Assembly: GCF_014268505.2 (NCBI RefSeq)
Contig: NZ_JABWQP020000017.1
Coordinates: forward strand, 34,913-98,912
From: Pseudomonas khorasanensis
GTDB lineage: Bacteria > Pseudomonadota > Gammaproteobacteria > Pseudomonadales > Pseudomonadaceae
Direction of reading: 5' to 3'
DNA: 64,000 bases
In this document: in pieces, positions 1 through 9,719 of the stretch
Numbering within the stretch: position 1 is the stretch's first letter
Layout: each line of letters opens with the position of its first letter
Notes under the pieces: model-generated
The model's database searches: none
What the model was told of the DNA's origin: nothing
The model's input: the letters and a program-made list of their open reading frames with translations, nothing else
Made by a program: the position numbers and the translations under genes

Positions 1-2550
1 ACCGGCCCGAAAACCGCTCTGGTCACCGAAGCCAAGGGCCGTGGCCTGAAATCCCGTAGCGAAGACTACAGTCACCTCGACTGGGTTCCGCGCGAGAAGC
101 TCACTGCCGCGCAACTGGCCGAAACCGGTCCTTACTGCTCTGGTTCCTATATCGAACCAATTCGTCCCGGCATGAATGACAAGACGAATAAAAGTGACGC
201 GCCGACCTTCATCGGTGCCAAAGCGTCGCGTTATGAGCAGGACACCCAGGTCGCCAGCCTCGCCGGTGACGTGATCATGCGACAGGGCAGCATGCAGGTC
301 GAAGCCGACGAGGCGAACCTGTATCAGGCCGAAAGCCGCGGCGAACTGGCCGGCAACGTACGCATCCGCGACAACGGTGCGCTGATCGTCGGCGACCACG
401 CCGATGTGCAGCTCGACACCGGTGAAGCCAAGGTCGACAACGCCGAATACGTGATGCACAAATCACGCATCCGCGGTAACGCGCTGTACGCCAAGCGCGC
501 CGAAAACGCGATCATCCGCTTGAAGGACGGCACGTACACCACGTGCGAACCGAACAGCAATGCGTGGCAGCTCAAAGGCAACAACATCACTTTGAACCCG
601 GCCACCGGTTTCGGTACCGCGACCAACGTGACGCTGCGCGTAAAAGACATTCCGATTCTGTACACGCCGTACATCTACTTCCCGATCGACGACCGTCGCC
701 AGTCGGGCTTCCTGCCGCCGACCATCGGCAGCGGCACCGACACCGGCTTCATGCTGGTCACCCCGTATTACTTCAACCTGGCGCCTAACTACGACGCCAC
801 GTTGTATCCGCGTTACATGAGCAAGCGCGGCATGCTGGTGGAAGGCGAGTTCCGCTACCTGACCAAATCGAGTGAAGGTCAGTTCGGTGCCGCGTATCTG
901 AATGACGAAGATGACGAACGCAAACGCCAGAGCGATTACAAAGACACTCGCTACATGTACAACTGGCAGCACAAGGGCGGTCTCGACTCCCGTGTGCTCA
1001 CAGAAGTTGACTACACCAAGATCAGCGATCCGTATTACTTCCAGGATCTGCAGACCGATCAGATTGGTGTGAAGAGCGACGATTTCGTCAATCAGCAGGG
1101 CGCTGTCACTTATCGTGGCGACAGCTATACCGCACGCTTGAACGCCCAGCAGTACCAGCTGGCTACCGTTTCCAACATCACCCCGTATGGTCGCCTGCCG
1201 CAGATCACGTTCAATGGTCAGCTGCCGTACCATCCGGAAGGTCTGAATTTCGACTACGAAACCGAGTTGGTGCGTTTCGACCGTGACCTGCGCAGCGGCA
1301 CGTTTGTACAGGAAGACGGCGTCACCACCGAGTCGCGCCTGGACAACAACATCACCGGTCTGGCCCGTGCCAACGGCGATCGTCTGAACCTGAAGCCTGG
1401 CGTCAGCCTGCCGATGAACTGGACGTATGGCTTCCTGAAGCCTTCGCTCAAATACCAGTACACGCAATATCAGCTCGATCTGGATAACACCGGCAAGTCG
1501 CAGATCGATGCGATGAGCGCTGAGCAAAGAAAGCTCAACGGCGAGTTCGACACCAACCAGAACCGCGGCGTACCCATCGCCAGCATCGACGGTGGTCTCT
1601 ACTTCGATCGCAACACGTCCTACTTTGGCAAGAACTACCGCCAAACGCTGGAACCACGCCTCTTCTACCTCTATGTACCGGAGAAAGATCAGGAAGACAT
1701 TCCAGTATTCGACACCAGCGAATACACCTTCAACTACGCCTCGCTGTTCCGCGACAACCGTTTCTCAGGCGCCGACCGTGTCGGCGACGAGAACAAACTG
1801 TCGCTGGGCGTGACCAGCCGCTGGATCGAAGACAACGGTTTCGAACGTCAACGCATCAGTGTGGGCCAGGCCTTGTACTTCAAGGATCGCAAGGTTCAAC
1901 TGCCAGGCATCGCGTTCAACGATCGTGACGACGCGAAATCCAACGTTTCGCCTTACGCGCTGGAATACGAATACCGCTGGAACCGCGACTGGCGCACCAC
2001 GGCCGATTACAACTGGGATCCGGACAGCCGCAGCCCACGTTCCGGCAGCGCGATGTTCCACTACCAGCCTGAAGACAACCCGAACAAGGTCGTCAACGTC
2101 GGTTACCGCTATCGCAACGACCAGGTCCGTTACGACCAGAACACCGGCCGATGGACTGTGGGCGGCGGTGACTACGGCACCCCGGGTCAGCCTGGCTACG
2201 TGAAGGACTACTACAAGATCCAGCAGCATGACTTCTCGGTCATCTGGCCGATCGTTCCGCAGTGGAACGCCATCAGCCGCTGGCAGTACGACTACAACCG
2301 CAACCGTACGCTGGAAGCTTTCGGTGGTTTCGAATACGACAACTGCTGCTGGAAACTGCGTCTGATCAACCGTTACTGGGTTTCCTATGACGAGTTCAGC
2401 CAGGAAGCTCCGCAAAACGAAAAAGGCGACCATGGCGTCTTCCTCCAAATTGTTCTGAAGGGACTCGGCGGCCTGACTGGCGCCAAGGTAGAGAGCTTCC
2501 TCGACAAAGGCATTCAAGGTTATCGTGAACGTGAAGACCAAGCTTTCTGA
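1..2550 (+). CDS. lptD: LPS-assembly outer membrane protein LptD (5' end outside window)
   Basis: LptD is the outer-membrane beta-barrel that, with the lipoprotein LptE, inserts lipopolysaccharide into the outer leaflet. The frame is open from base 1, so the signal peptide and first codons lie upstream; 849 residues are visible, against about 900-940 for the pseudomonad family. The first ~200 visible residues are the periplasmic jellyroll (OstA-like) part with repeated short beta-strand patterns, and the rest is a barrel rich in alternating aromatic and charged strands (for example YMYNWQHKGG and FEYDNCCWKLRL). The paired cysteines in DNCCW fit the conserved C-terminal cysteines used for LptD disulfides. 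The gene overlaps surA, which encodes a chaperone needed for LptD folding. An internal ATG at 172 exists but the frame clearly continues upstream. Confidence 0.97.
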   Translation, partial: TGPKTALVTEAKGRGLKSRSEDYSHLDWVPREKLTAAQLAETGPYCSGSYIEPIRPGMNDKTNKSDAPTFIGAKASRYEQDTQVASLAGDVIMRQGSMQVEADEANLYQAESRGELAGNVRIRDNGALIVGDHADVQLDTGEAKVDNAEYVMHKSRIRGNALYAKRAENAIIRLKDGTYTTCEPNSNAWQLKGNNITLNPATGFGTATNVTLRVKDIPILYTPYIYFPIDDRRQSGFLPPTIGSGTDTGFMLVTPYYFNLAPNYDATLYPRYMSKRGMLVEGEFRYLTKSSEGQFGAAYLNDEDDERKRQSDYKDTRYMYNWQHKGGLDSRVLTEVDYTKISDPYYFQDLQTDQIGVKSDDFVNQQGAVTYRGDSYTARLNAQQYQLATVSNITPYGRLPQITFNGQLPYHPEGLNFDYETELVRFDRDLRSGTFVQEDGVTTESRLDNNITGLARANGDRLNLKPGVSLPMNWTYGFLKPSLKYQYTQYQLDLDNTGKSQIDAMSAEQRKLNGEFDTNQNRGVPIASIDGGLYFDRNTSYFGKNYRQTLEPRLFYLYVPEKDQEDIPVFDTSEYTFNYASLFRDNRFSGADRVGDENKLSLGVTSRWIEDNGFERQRISVGQALYFKDRKVQLPGIAFNDRDDAKSNVSPYALEYEYRWNRDWRTTADYNWDPDSRSPRSGSAMFHYQPEDNPNKVVNVGYRYRNDQVRYDQNTGRWTVGGGDYGTPGQPGYVKDYYKIQQHDFSVIWPIVPQWNAISRWQYDYNRNRTLEAFGGFEYDNCCWKLRLINRYWVSYDEFSQEAPQNEKGDHGVFLQIVLKGLGGLTGAKVESFLDKGIQGYREREDQAF

Positions 2551-3847
2551 TTGTCTGCGCCCGCTGATGCTGGGCGCGTTGTTCCTGGGTACGGCGGCCA
2601 ACGCCGCCGTACAACCGATCGATAAGGTGGTGGCGATCGTCGACAACGACGTGGTCATGCAGAGCCAACTGGACCAGCGCGTTCATGAAGTTCAGCAGAC
2701 CATCGCCAAGCGCGGTGGTGGCTCGCCGCCACCGGGCGTGCTGGATCAGCAGGTGCTCGAGCGCCTGATCGTTGAAAACCTGCAACTGCAGATCGGCGAA
2801 CGTTCCGGCATCCGCATCACCGACGAAGAGCTCAACCAGGCGGTTGGCACCATTGCCCAGCGCAACAACATGAGTGTTGATCAGTTCCGCGCTGCGCTGG
2901 CTCGCGATGGCTTGTCCTATGACGACGCCCGCGAACAGATCCGCCGCGAAATGGTCATCAGCCGTGTGCGTCAGCGCCGCGTGGCCGAACGCATCCAGGT
3001 CTCCGAACAGGAAGTGAAGAACTTCCTCGCCTCCGACCTGGGCAAGATGCAGTTGTCCGAAGAATTGCACCTGGCCAACATCCTGATCCCGACCCCGGAA
3101 AGCGCCAACTCTGAAGCGATTCAGAACGCCGCGCGTCAGGCCATGGAGGTTTACCAGCAGCTCAAGCAAGGCGCTGACTTCGGTCAGATGGCCGTTGCCA
3201 GATCCGGTAGCGACAACGCCCTGGAAGGCGGCGAGATGGGCTGGCGTAAAGCCGCACAGTTGCCACCGCCGTTCGACCGCGAGCTGAGCAGCATGGCCGT
3301 CGGCGACATCACTCAGCCTGCACGTACTCCGGGCGGCTTCATCATTCTGAAGTTGCTGGGCAAACGTGGCGGCGAAGCCCAGATGCGCGACGAAGTGCAT
3401 GTGCGCCACATCCTGGTCAAGCCAAGTCCGATTCGCGACGAAGCCAAGACCAAGGCACTGGTTCAATCGCTGTATGACCGCATCACCGCTGGTGAAGACT
3501 TTGCCGAGCTGGCGAAAAACTACTCGGAAGATCCGGGTTCCGCCCTCAACGGCGGCGACCTGAACTGGATCGACCCGAACGTGCTGGTGCCGGAATTCCG
3601 CGAAGTGATGGCTTCGACACCACAAGGTCAGCTGTCCAAGCCATTCCAGACCCAATACGGCTGGCACGTGCTGGAAGTCCTCGGCCGTCGCGCCACTGAC
3701 AGCACTGAACAGGCCCGTGAGCAGCAAGCCATGACCGTACTGCGTAATCGCAAATACGACGAAGAGCTGCAAACCTGGCTGCGTCAGATCCGCGATGAAG
3801 CGTACGTAGAGATCAAACTCCCTGGTGCAGACCAGGCAGCGCAGTGA
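2525..3847 (+). CDS. surA: Periplasmic peptidyl-prolyl isomerase/chaperone SurA
   Basis: SurA escorts unfolded outer-membrane proteins, LptD among them, through the periplasm. The 440-residue product has an N-terminal signal peptide (LMLGALFLGTAANA, cleavage after ANA), a SurA N-terminal helical domain, and two parvulin domains at about residues 175-275 and 285-385; the second carries the typical HVRHILVKP strand. I chose the GTG at 2525 because AAGG at 2516-2519 sits 5 bases upstream; a second GTG at 2531 gives the shorter start MKTKLSD and cannot be excluded. The start overlaps the lptD end by 26 bases, and the stop overlaps pdxA in GTGA, so the genes are translationally coupled. Confidence 0.96.
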   Translation: MNVKTKLSDCLRPLMLGALFLGTAANAAVQPIDKVVAIVDNDVVMQSQLDQRVHEVQQTIAKRGGGSPPPGVLDQQVLERLIVENLQLQIGERSGIRITDEELNQAVGTIAQRNNMSVDQFRAALARDGLSYDDAREQIRREMVISRVRQRRVAERIQVSEQEVKNFLASDLGKMQLSEELHLANILIPTPESANSEAIQNAARQAMEVYQQLKQGADFGQMAVARSGSDNALEGGEMGWRKAAQLPPPFDRELSSMAVGDITQPARTPGGFIILKLLGKRGGEAQMRDEVHVRHILVKPSPIRDEAKTKALVQSLYDRITAGEDFAELAKNYSEDPGSALNGGDLNWIDPNVLVPEFREVMASTPQGQLSKPFQTQYGWHVLEVLGRRATDSTEQAREQQAMTVLRNRKYDEELQTWLRQIRDEAYVEIKLPGADQAAQ

Positions 3848-4833
3848 AACCCAAGCGTTTCGCGCTGACACCCGGCGAACCAGCCGGCATTGGTCCCGAC
3901 CTGTGCCTGCTGCTCGCCTCGCAAGCCCAGCCACATCCCCTGATTGCCATCACCAGCCGCGACCTGCTCCTTGAGCGGGCCGCGCAGCTGGGGCTGGCTG
4001 TCACTTTGCTGGATGTAGGGCTCGACCGTTGGCCTGATGCTCCGGCGCCGGCCAACAGCCTGTACGTCTGGGATACTCCACTCAGCGCCCCCGTGGTCGC
4101 GGGACAACTGGACAAGGCCAACGCGGCTTTCGTCCTCGAAACCCTGACCCGTGCCGGCAATGGCTGCCTGAAGGCTGACTTTGCCGGAATGATCACCGCA
4201 CCGGTCCACAAGGGCGTGATCAACGAGTCCGGCATCGCGTTTTCCGGACACACCGAATTCCTCGCTGACCTGACTCACTCCGCACAAGTGGTGATGATGC
4301 TCGCCACCCGCGGCTTGCGCGTAGCGCTGGTCACCACTCACCTGCCGCTGCGCGAGATTGCCGATGCGATCACTGCGGAACGACTGGAGCGGGTCACGCG
4401 GATTCTGCACGCCGACCTGCAAGACAAATTCGGCATTGCCCAGCCGCGAATCCTGGTGTGCGGACTCAACCCGCACGCCGGTGAAGGCGGACATCTGGGC
4501 CATGAAGAAATCGACATCATCGAACCGACATTAGAGCGCCTGCGCGGCGAGGGCATGGACCTTCGTGGCCCGCTGCCTGCCGACACTCTGTTTACCCCCA
4601 AATATCTGGAGCACTGCGATGCAGTGCTGGCGATGTACCACGACCAGGGCTTGCCCGTGCTGAAGTACAAAGGCTTCGGCGCTGCCGTCAACGTGACGCT
4701 CGGCCTGCCGATCATCCGCACGTCGGTCGACCACGGCACCGCCCTCGATCTGGCCGGCAGCGGCAAGATCGACACCGGCAGCCTGCAAGTCGCCCTGGAA
4801 ACCGCCTACCAGATGGCCGAGACCCGTTTATGA
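3844..4833 (+). CDS. pdxA: 4-hydroxythreonine-4-phosphate dehydrogenase PdxA
   Basis: PdxA oxidises 4-phosphohydroxy-L-threonine in the deoxyxylulose-dependent route to pyridoxal 5'-phosphate, a cytoplasmic NAD-dependent step. The 329-residue length matches the family. Visible signatures are the start KRFALTPGEPAGIGPD, SGHTEFLADL near residue 134, TTHLPLREI near 165, NPHAGEGGHLG near 210 and MYHDQGLPVLKY near 264; the histidines in the last three are the family's metal ligands. The GTG start overlaps the surA stop by 4 bases and the stop overlaps the rsmA start (ATGA), which fits the conserved surA-pdxA-rsmA operon. Confidence 0.96.
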   Translation: MKPKRFALTPGEPAGIGPDLCLLLASQAQPHPLIAITSRDLLLERAAQLGLAVTLLDVGLDRWPDAPAPANSLYVWDTPLSAPVVAGQLDKANAAFVLETLTRAGNGCLKADFAGMITAPVHKGVINESGIAFSGHTEFLADLTHSAQVVMMLATRGLRVALVTTHLPLREIADAITAERLERVTRILHADLQDKFGIAQPRILVCGLNPHAGEGGHLGHEEIDIIEPTLERLRGEGMDLRGPLPADTLFTPKYLEHCDAVLAMYHDQGLPVLKYKGFGAAVNVTLGLPIIRTSVDHGTALDLAGSGKIDTGSLQVALETAYQMAETRL

Positions 4834-5648
4834 ACGAGCAATACCAACACAAGGCGCGCAAACGCTTTGGCCAGAACTTCCTGCACGATGCCGGCGTTAT
4901 CGACCGCATCCTGCGCTCCATCCATGCCAAACCCGACGATCGTCTGCTGGAAATCGGCCCGGGCCAGGGTGCCCTGACCCAGGGTTTGCTCGGCTCCGGC
5001 GCGCAACTCGACGTGGTCGAACTCGACAAGGATCTGATCCCGATCCTCAACCAGCAGTTTGCCGGCATGAGCAATTTCAACCTGCATCAGGGCGATGCGC
5101 TGAAATTTGACTTCAATACGCTCAACGCCGCGCCGAACAGCCTGCGCGTAGTGGGCAACCTGCCGTACAACATCTCGACACCACTGATTTTCCACCTGCT
5201 GAACAACGCCGGCATCATTCGCGACATGCATTTCATGCTGCAGAAAGAAGTGGTCGAGCGTCTGGCTGCAGGTCCGGGTGGCGGTGACTGGGGTCGCCTG
5301 TCGATCATGGTCCAGTATCACTGCCGCGTGGAACATCTGTTCAACGTCGGCCCGGGCGCGTTCAACCCGCCGCCGAAGGTCGACTCAGCGATCGTTCGTC
5401 TGGTGCCGCATGCGGTATTGCCGCACCCGGCCAAGGACCATCGCCTGCTTGAGCGTGTCGTTCGTGAAGCGTTCAATCAGCGCCGCAAAACCCTGCGCAA
5501 TACGCTCAAGCAATTGCTCAGCAATGCCGAGATCGAAGCCGCCGGCGTTGATGGGAGCCTGCGCCCGGAACAACTGGATCTGGCCGCTTTCGTACGCCTG
5601 GCCGACCAGCTGGCGGTACAAGTCCCCGTCACCCCCGCCGTCGACTGA
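4830..5648 (+). CDS. rsmA: 16S rRNA dimethyladenosine transferase RsmA (KsgA)
   Basis: RsmA (KsgA) dimethylates two adjacent adenines near the 3' end of 16S rRNA during late 30S assembly, using S-adenosylmethionine. The 272-residue protein shows KRFGQNFLHD at the start, the SAM motif LEIGPGQGALT near residue 42, and the catalytic NLPYNIS motif near residue 110. The C-terminal half holds the rRNA-binding helical subdomain (FNQRRKTLRNTLKQLL). The start codon overlaps the pdxA stop. This gene should not be confused with the unrelated RsmA translational repressor that RsmY RNA titrates. Confidence 0.97.
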   Translation: MNEQYQHKARKRFGQNFLHDAGVIDRILRSIHAKPDDRLLEIGPGQGALTQGLLGSGAQLDVVELDKDLIPILNQQFAGMSNFNLHQGDALKFDFNTLNAAPNSLRVVGNLPYNISTPLIFHLLNNAGIIRDMHFMLQKEVVERLAAGPGGGDWGRLSIMVQYHCRVEHLFNVGPGAFNPPPKVDSAIVRLVPHAVLPHPAKDHRLLERVVREAFNQRRKTLRNTLKQLLSNAEIEAAGVDGSLRPEQLDLAAFVRLADQLAVQVPVTPAVD

Positions 5649-5761
5649 TTGGCGATGCGCGCTATCGGGCAGAACACCACTCTGGTTTACTGCCCGATAC
5701 TTGCCTAGACTGATTCCCCATCAGCTACGCCCCGCGTTCCGCTTCGTTAAGGCCTTCTTGC

Positions 5762-6142
5762 ATGTCCGATTCCCGTTATCAGGTTGATGTCAGCGTCGTT
5801 ACCCACTATCTGGCAGACCAATCGCAACCCGAACACGACCGCTTTGCCTTCGCCTATACCATCACCGTGAAGAACAACGGCCAGCTTGCGGCCAAGCTGT
5901 TGTCGCGGCACTGGGTGATCACAGATGGTGACGGCCATGTCGAGGAAGTTCGCGGTGAAGGCGTCGTCGGCCAGAAGCCGCTGATCGCCGTCGGCGAGAG
6001 CCATACCTATACCAGCGGCACGGTGATGACCACCAAGGTGGGCACCATGCAGGGTACTTATGAAATGGTCGCCGACGACGGCAAGCATTTCGCTGCGATC
6101 ATCAAGCCGTTTCGCCTCGCCGTGCCGGGAGCCCTGCACTGA
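5762..6142 (+). CDS. apaG: ApaG family protein
   Basis: ApaG proteins are small cytoplasmic beta-sandwich proteins of the fibronectin-III-like DUF525 family whose biochemical role is not settled. The 126 residues match the family length and show the typical ITVKNNG strand, the LLSRHWVITDGDG motif and GVVGQKPLI. The gene ends in TGATG overlapping the apaH start, giving the usual apaG-apaH pairing. The 113 bases before it hold no gene. AAGG near 5748 is the only weak ribosome-binding candidate. Confidence 0.95.
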   Translation: MSDSRYQVDVSVVTHYLADQSQPEHDRFAFAYTITVKNNGQLAAKLLSRHWVITDGDGHVEEVRGEGVVGQKPLIAVGESHTYTSGTVMTTKVGTMQGTYEMVADDGKHFAAIIKPFRLAVPGALH

Positions 6143-7023
6143 TGACGACGTACGCCGTCGGTGACCTGCAAGGCTGCCTCGAACCGCTCAAATGCCTGCT
6201 CAGGCAAGTCGCCTTTGATCCGGCACTCGATCGGCTGTGGCTGGTCGGTGATCTGGTCAACCGTGGCCCGCAATCCCTGGAGACCTTGCGCTTTCTATAT
6301 GGCATGCGCGAATCGCTGGTTTGCGTGCTCGGCAATCACGACCTGCATTTGCTGGCCGCCGCGAAAAAAATTGAGCGCTTGAAGAAAAGCGACACCTTGC
6401 GCGAAATCATCGAGGCGCCCGACGGCCCGCAACTGATGGAATGGTTGCGCCAGCAGAAGCTGATGCATTACGACGAAATGCGCGATGTCGCCATGGTCCA
6501 CGCCGGCATCCCGCCTCAGTGGTCGCTGCGCCGGGCATTGAAGTGCGCGGCCGAAGTCGAGACCGCCCTGCGCGACGACAACGTTTTCCCCGCCTACCTC
6601 GACGGCATGTACGGTAACGAGCCGGCGAAATGGGACAACGATCTCAAAGGCATCGACCGTCTGCGCGTGATCACCAATTACTTCACGCGCATGCGCTTCT
6701 GCACCGCAGAAGGCAAGCTCGACCTCAAGAGCAAGGAAGGCCTCGACACCGCCCCGCCCGGCTACAAGCCGTGGTTCCAGCACAAGGAACGCAAAACCCG
6801 AGGCCTGCGCATCATCTTCGGTCACTGGGCGGCACTCGAAGGCAATATTCATGAGCCGGGCATCTCGGCGCTGGACACCGGTTGCGTCTGGGGCGGCAGC
6901 TTGACCCTGATGAACGTCGACAGCGGCGAGCGTCTCTCGTGCAAATGCGATGAACACGGCGGCCTCGCGCCCTCCTTCGCGCCATCTATCCCCGAATCTT
7001 CGCCAGTCGGCGCACCGCGTTAG
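6142..7023 (+). CDS. apaH: Diadenosine tetraphosphatase (symmetrical) ApaH
   Basis: ApaH hydrolyses Ap4A to two ADP and also removes nucleoside tetraphosphate caps from RNA 5' ends. The 293-residue protein is a calcineurin-like metallophosphoesterase: GDLQGC near residue 7, GDLVNRGPQSLETL near 35, GNHDLHLLA near 64, VHAGIPPQW near 120 and FGHWAALEG near 230 supply the two-metal ligands and conserved histidines. It overlaps apaG by one base and lies 33 bases before glpE. The last 20 or so residues are proline/serine rich and unlikely to be catalytic. Confidence 0.97.
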   Translation: MTTYAVGDLQGCLEPLKCLLRQVAFDPALDRLWLVGDLVNRGPQSLETLRFLYGMRESLVCVLGNHDLHLLAAAKKIERLKKSDTLREIIEAPDGPQLMEWLRQQKLMHYDEMRDVAMVHAGIPPQWSLRRALKCAAEVETALRDDNVFPAYLDGMYGNEPAKWDNDLKGIDRLRVITNYFTRMRFCTAEGKLDLKSKEGLDTAPPGYKPWFQHKERKTRGLRIIFGHWAALEGNIHEPGISALDTGCVWGGSLTLMNVDSGERLSCKCDEHGGLAPSFAPSIPESSPVGAPR

Positions 7024-7056
7024 ACTGCACATTCAGTTGAGCAACAGGAATACGCC

Positions 7057-7386
7057 ATGACCGAATTCAAACGAATCCCTCCCGAGCAGGCCCAGGCCCT
7101 GCGTGAGCAAGGCGCAGTCGTCGTCGATGTGCGCGATCCGCAAACCTATGCTGCCAGCCATATTCCCGGCTCTCAGCACCTGGACAACCACTCCATTGCC
7201 GATTTCATCCGCAACGCCGACCTCGATGCGCCGGTAGTAGTGGTCTGCTATCACGGCAACTCCAGCCAAAGCGCTGCCGGCTACCTGATCAGCCAAGGCT
7301 TCACCGACGTCTACAGCATGGATGGCGGCTTCGAGCTGTGGCGTACGATTTATCCGTCGGAAACCGCGCAGGAAGCTGCCGAATAA
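7057..7386 (+). CDS. glpE: Thiosulfate sulfurtransferase GlpE (single-domain rhodanese)
   Basis: GlpE moves sulfane sulfur from thiosulfate to cyanide or thiol acceptors in the cytoplasm. The 109-residue single rhodanese domain contains VDVRDPQTYAASHIPGS and the active-site loop VVCYHGNSSQSAAGYL with the catalytic cysteine near residue 64. An AACAGGA ribosome-binding sequence precedes the ATG. In pseudomonads this gene regularly follows apaH, although its family name comes from the E. coli glp regulon; nothing here links it to glycerol metabolism. Confidence 0.95.
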   Translation: MTEFKRIPPEQAQALREQGAVVVDVRDPQTYAASHIPGSQHLDNHSIADFIRNADLDAPVVVVCYHGNSSQSAAGYLISQGFTDVYSMDGGFELWRTIYPSETAQEAAE

Positions 7387-7397
7387 TTTTTTTGTCA

Positions 7398-7429
7398 CGC
7401 GCAGGCCCCGGCTCCCGTGGCCCTGCGCG
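7398..7429 (+). other. Stem-loop after glpE
   Basis: CGCGCAGGCC at 7398-7407 pairs with GGCCCTGCGCG at 7419-7429. No T-run follows on the plus strand, so it is not a standard intrinsic terminator. The remaining bases up to the prkA start (7430-7682) contain no gene that I can support; they are probably the prkA promoter and leader. Confidence 0.4.
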
Positions 7430-7682
7430 GAGCAGACGAACGGTCTGCCACAACTAATTACGTATCTCGCCTTTACCTCCTGAATTCCCAACTATCCTTA
7501 AGCGCAGGCCATCCAAATCAGGGGAGAGCCGGTACACCGGCGCGCGGGTCATCGGGAGTAGCTTTCGCGGTTTGTCTACCGTGGGAGAATTCTGGGGGGT
7601 AAACAGCAGCTGCCACAGCGGCTGCTGCCAGCATCGACTGAGTGATCCGGCGTCGGCTCCACGTATCGAGCGAGGTGACGTC

Positions 7683-9605
7683 ATGAGTATCTTTAGCCAC
7701 TTCCAACAACGCTTCGAATCCACACGCCAGGAGGAATTCTCCCTTCAGGAGTACCTGGAGCTGTGCAAAAAGGATCGCAGCGCCTATGTATCCGCCGCCG
7801 AGCGCCTGTTATTGGCGATCGGCGAACCGGAGCTGCTCGACACTTCGGCCAACTCGAGGCTGTCGCGCATCTTCTCCAACAAGGTGATCCGCCGTTATCC
7901 GGCCTTTGAAGACTTCCACGGGATGGAAGAATGCATCGACCAGATCGTCTCGTATTTCCGCCACGCCGCCCAGGGCCTGGAAGAGAAGAAACAGATCCTC
8001 TATCTGCTCGGCCCCGTCGGTGGCGGTAAATCGTCCCTGGCCGAGAAGCTCAAACAACTGATGGAAAAAGTGCCCTTCTACGCCATCAAGGGCTCGCCGG
8101 TCTTCGAATCGCCGCTAGGTCTGTTCAACGCCACTGAAGATGGCGCAATCCTCGAGGAAGATTTCGGCATCCCCCGGCGCTACGTGAACACCATCATGTC
8201 GCCGTGGGCGACCAAGCGCCTGGCCGAGTTCGGCGGCGACATCAGCCAGTTCCGCGTGGTCAAGCTGTACCCGTCGATCCTCAACCAGATCGCAGTGGCC
8301 AAGACCGAACCCGGTGATGAGAACAACCAGGACATTTCCGCGCTGGTCGGCAAGGTCGACATACGCAAACTGGAGGAATTCCCACAGAACGACGCCGACG
8401 CCTACAGCTACTCCGGTGCGCTGTGCCGGGCCAACCAGGGCCTGATGGAATTCGTCGAAATGTTCAAGGCGCCGATCAAGGTGCTGCACCCGCTGCTGAC
8501 CGCCACTCAGGAGGGCAACTACAACAGTACCGAAGGCCTGGGCGCGATTCCGTTCACCGGGATTCTGCTTGCTCACTCCAACGAATCGGAGTGGCACACC
8601 TTCCGCAACAACAAGAACAACGAGGCATTCATCGACCGGATCTACATCGTCAAGGTGCCGTACTGCCTGCGCGTCAGTGATGAAGTGAAGATCTACGACA
8701 AACTGCTCTTCAACAGCTCGCTCGCCAAGGCCCATTGCGCACCGGACACCTTGAAGATGCTCGCGCAGTTCACCGTGCTGTCGCGCCTCAAGGAGCCGGA
8801 AAACTCCAATATTTATTCGAAAATGCGTGTCTACGACGGCGAAAACCTCAAGGACACCGATCCGAAGGCCAAGTCGATTCAGGAATACCGGGATTCGGCA
8901 GGCGTCGACGAAGGCATGAACGGTCTGTCGACCCGCTTCGCCTTCAAGATTCTGTCCAAGGTTTTCAACTTCGACCCGCATGAAATCGCCGCCAACCCGG
9001 TGCATTTGCTCTACGTACTGGAACAGCAGATCGAACAGGAACAGTTCCAGGCCGAGACCCGAGAGCGCTACCTGCGCTATCTGAAGGAATACCTGGCACC
9101 GCGCTACATCGAATTCATCGGCAAGGAAATCCAGACCGCGTACCTGGAGTCCTACAGCGAATACGGCCAGAACATCTTCGACCGCTACGTGCTGTACGCG
9201 GATTTCTGGATTCAGGATCAGGAGTATCGCGATCCGGAAACCGGCGAAATCCTCAACCGCGTGGCGCTGAACGAGGAACTGGAAAAAATCGAAAAACCGG
9301 CCGGCATCAGCAATCCGAAAGACTTCCGTAACGAAATCGTCAACTTCGTGCTGCGCGCCCGAGCCAATAACAACGGCAAGAACCCGACCTGGCTCAGCTA
9401 CGAAAAACTGCGGGTGGTCATCGAGAAGAAAATGTTCTCCAACACCGAAGACCTGTTGCCTGTCATCAGCTTCAACGCCAAGGCCAGCAAAGAGGACCAA
9501 CAGAAACACAACGACTTTGTCACACGCATGGTTGAACGTGGCTACACCGATAAACAGGTACGGCTTCTTTCCGAATGGTACCTGCGGGTCCGGAAGTCGC
9601 AGTGA
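7683..9605 (+). CDS. prkA: PrkA family serine protein kinase (YeaG)
   Basis: PrkA/YeaG is an AAA+-fold serine kinase induced in stationary phase and nutrient stress; its targets are poorly defined. The 640-residue protein starts MSIFSHFQQRFES, has an N-terminal AAA core with the P-loop GPVGGGKSSLAE near residue 110, and a PrkA C-terminal domain (about residues 380-630). I chose the ATG at 7683 because GAGGTGA lies 6-12 bases upstream and it gives the family length; the frame extends 37 codons further up without family similarity. It heads the conserved prkA-yeaH-spoVR set. Confidence 0.95.
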   Translation: MSIFSHFQQRFESTRQEEFSLQEYLELCKKDRSAYVSAAERLLLAIGEPELLDTSANSRLSRIFSNKVIRRYPAFEDFHGMEECIDQIVSYFRHAAQGLEEKKQILYLLGPVGGGKSSLAEKLKQLMEKVPFYAIKGSPVFESPLGLFNATEDGAILEEDFGIPRRYVNTIMSPWATKRLAEFGGDISQFRVVKLYPSILNQIAVAKTEPGDENNQDISALVGKVDIRKLEEFPQNDADAYSYSGALCRANQGLMEFVEMFKAPIKVLHPLLTATQEGNYNSTEGLGAIPFTGILLAHSNESEWHTFRNNKNNEAFIDRIYIVKVPYCLRVSDEVKIYDKLLFNSSLAKAHCAPDTLKMLAQFTVLSRLKEPENSNIYSKMRVYDGENLKDTDPKAKSIQEYRDSAGVDEGMNGLSTRFAFKILSKVFNFDPHEIAANPVHLLYVLEQQIEQEQFQAETRERYLRYLKEYLAPRYIEFIGKEIQTAYLESYSEYGQNIFDRYVLYADFWIQDQEYRDPETGEILNRVALNEELEKIEKPAGISNPKDFRNEIVNFVLRARANNNGKNPTWLSYEKLRVVIEKKMFSNTEDLLPVISFNAKASKEDQQKHNDFVTRMVERGYTDKQVRLLSEWYLRVRKSQ

Positions 9606-9606
9606 G

Positions 9607-9704
9607 GCAGCTGCAAGCTTCTAGCTTCAAGCTGCAAGAGAGCGTCAATCCGTAAATATTCGGGACCGCTTCTACTTGCAGCTTGCAGCTCAAAACTTGA
9701 AGCT
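9607..9704. repeat. Palindromic repeat between prkA and yeaH
   Basis: Two inverted blocks built from GCAGCTGCAAGCTT-like and CTTGCAGCTTGCAGCT words (9607-9638 and 9676-9704) flank about 37 unique bases. The sequence differs from the GCGAGCAGGCTCGC REP family elsewhere in the window. It lies inside the operon and could form an mRNA stem-loop that adjusts expression of the downstream genes. Confidence 0.7.
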
Positions 9705-9719
9705 CCCCGGAGGGGCCTT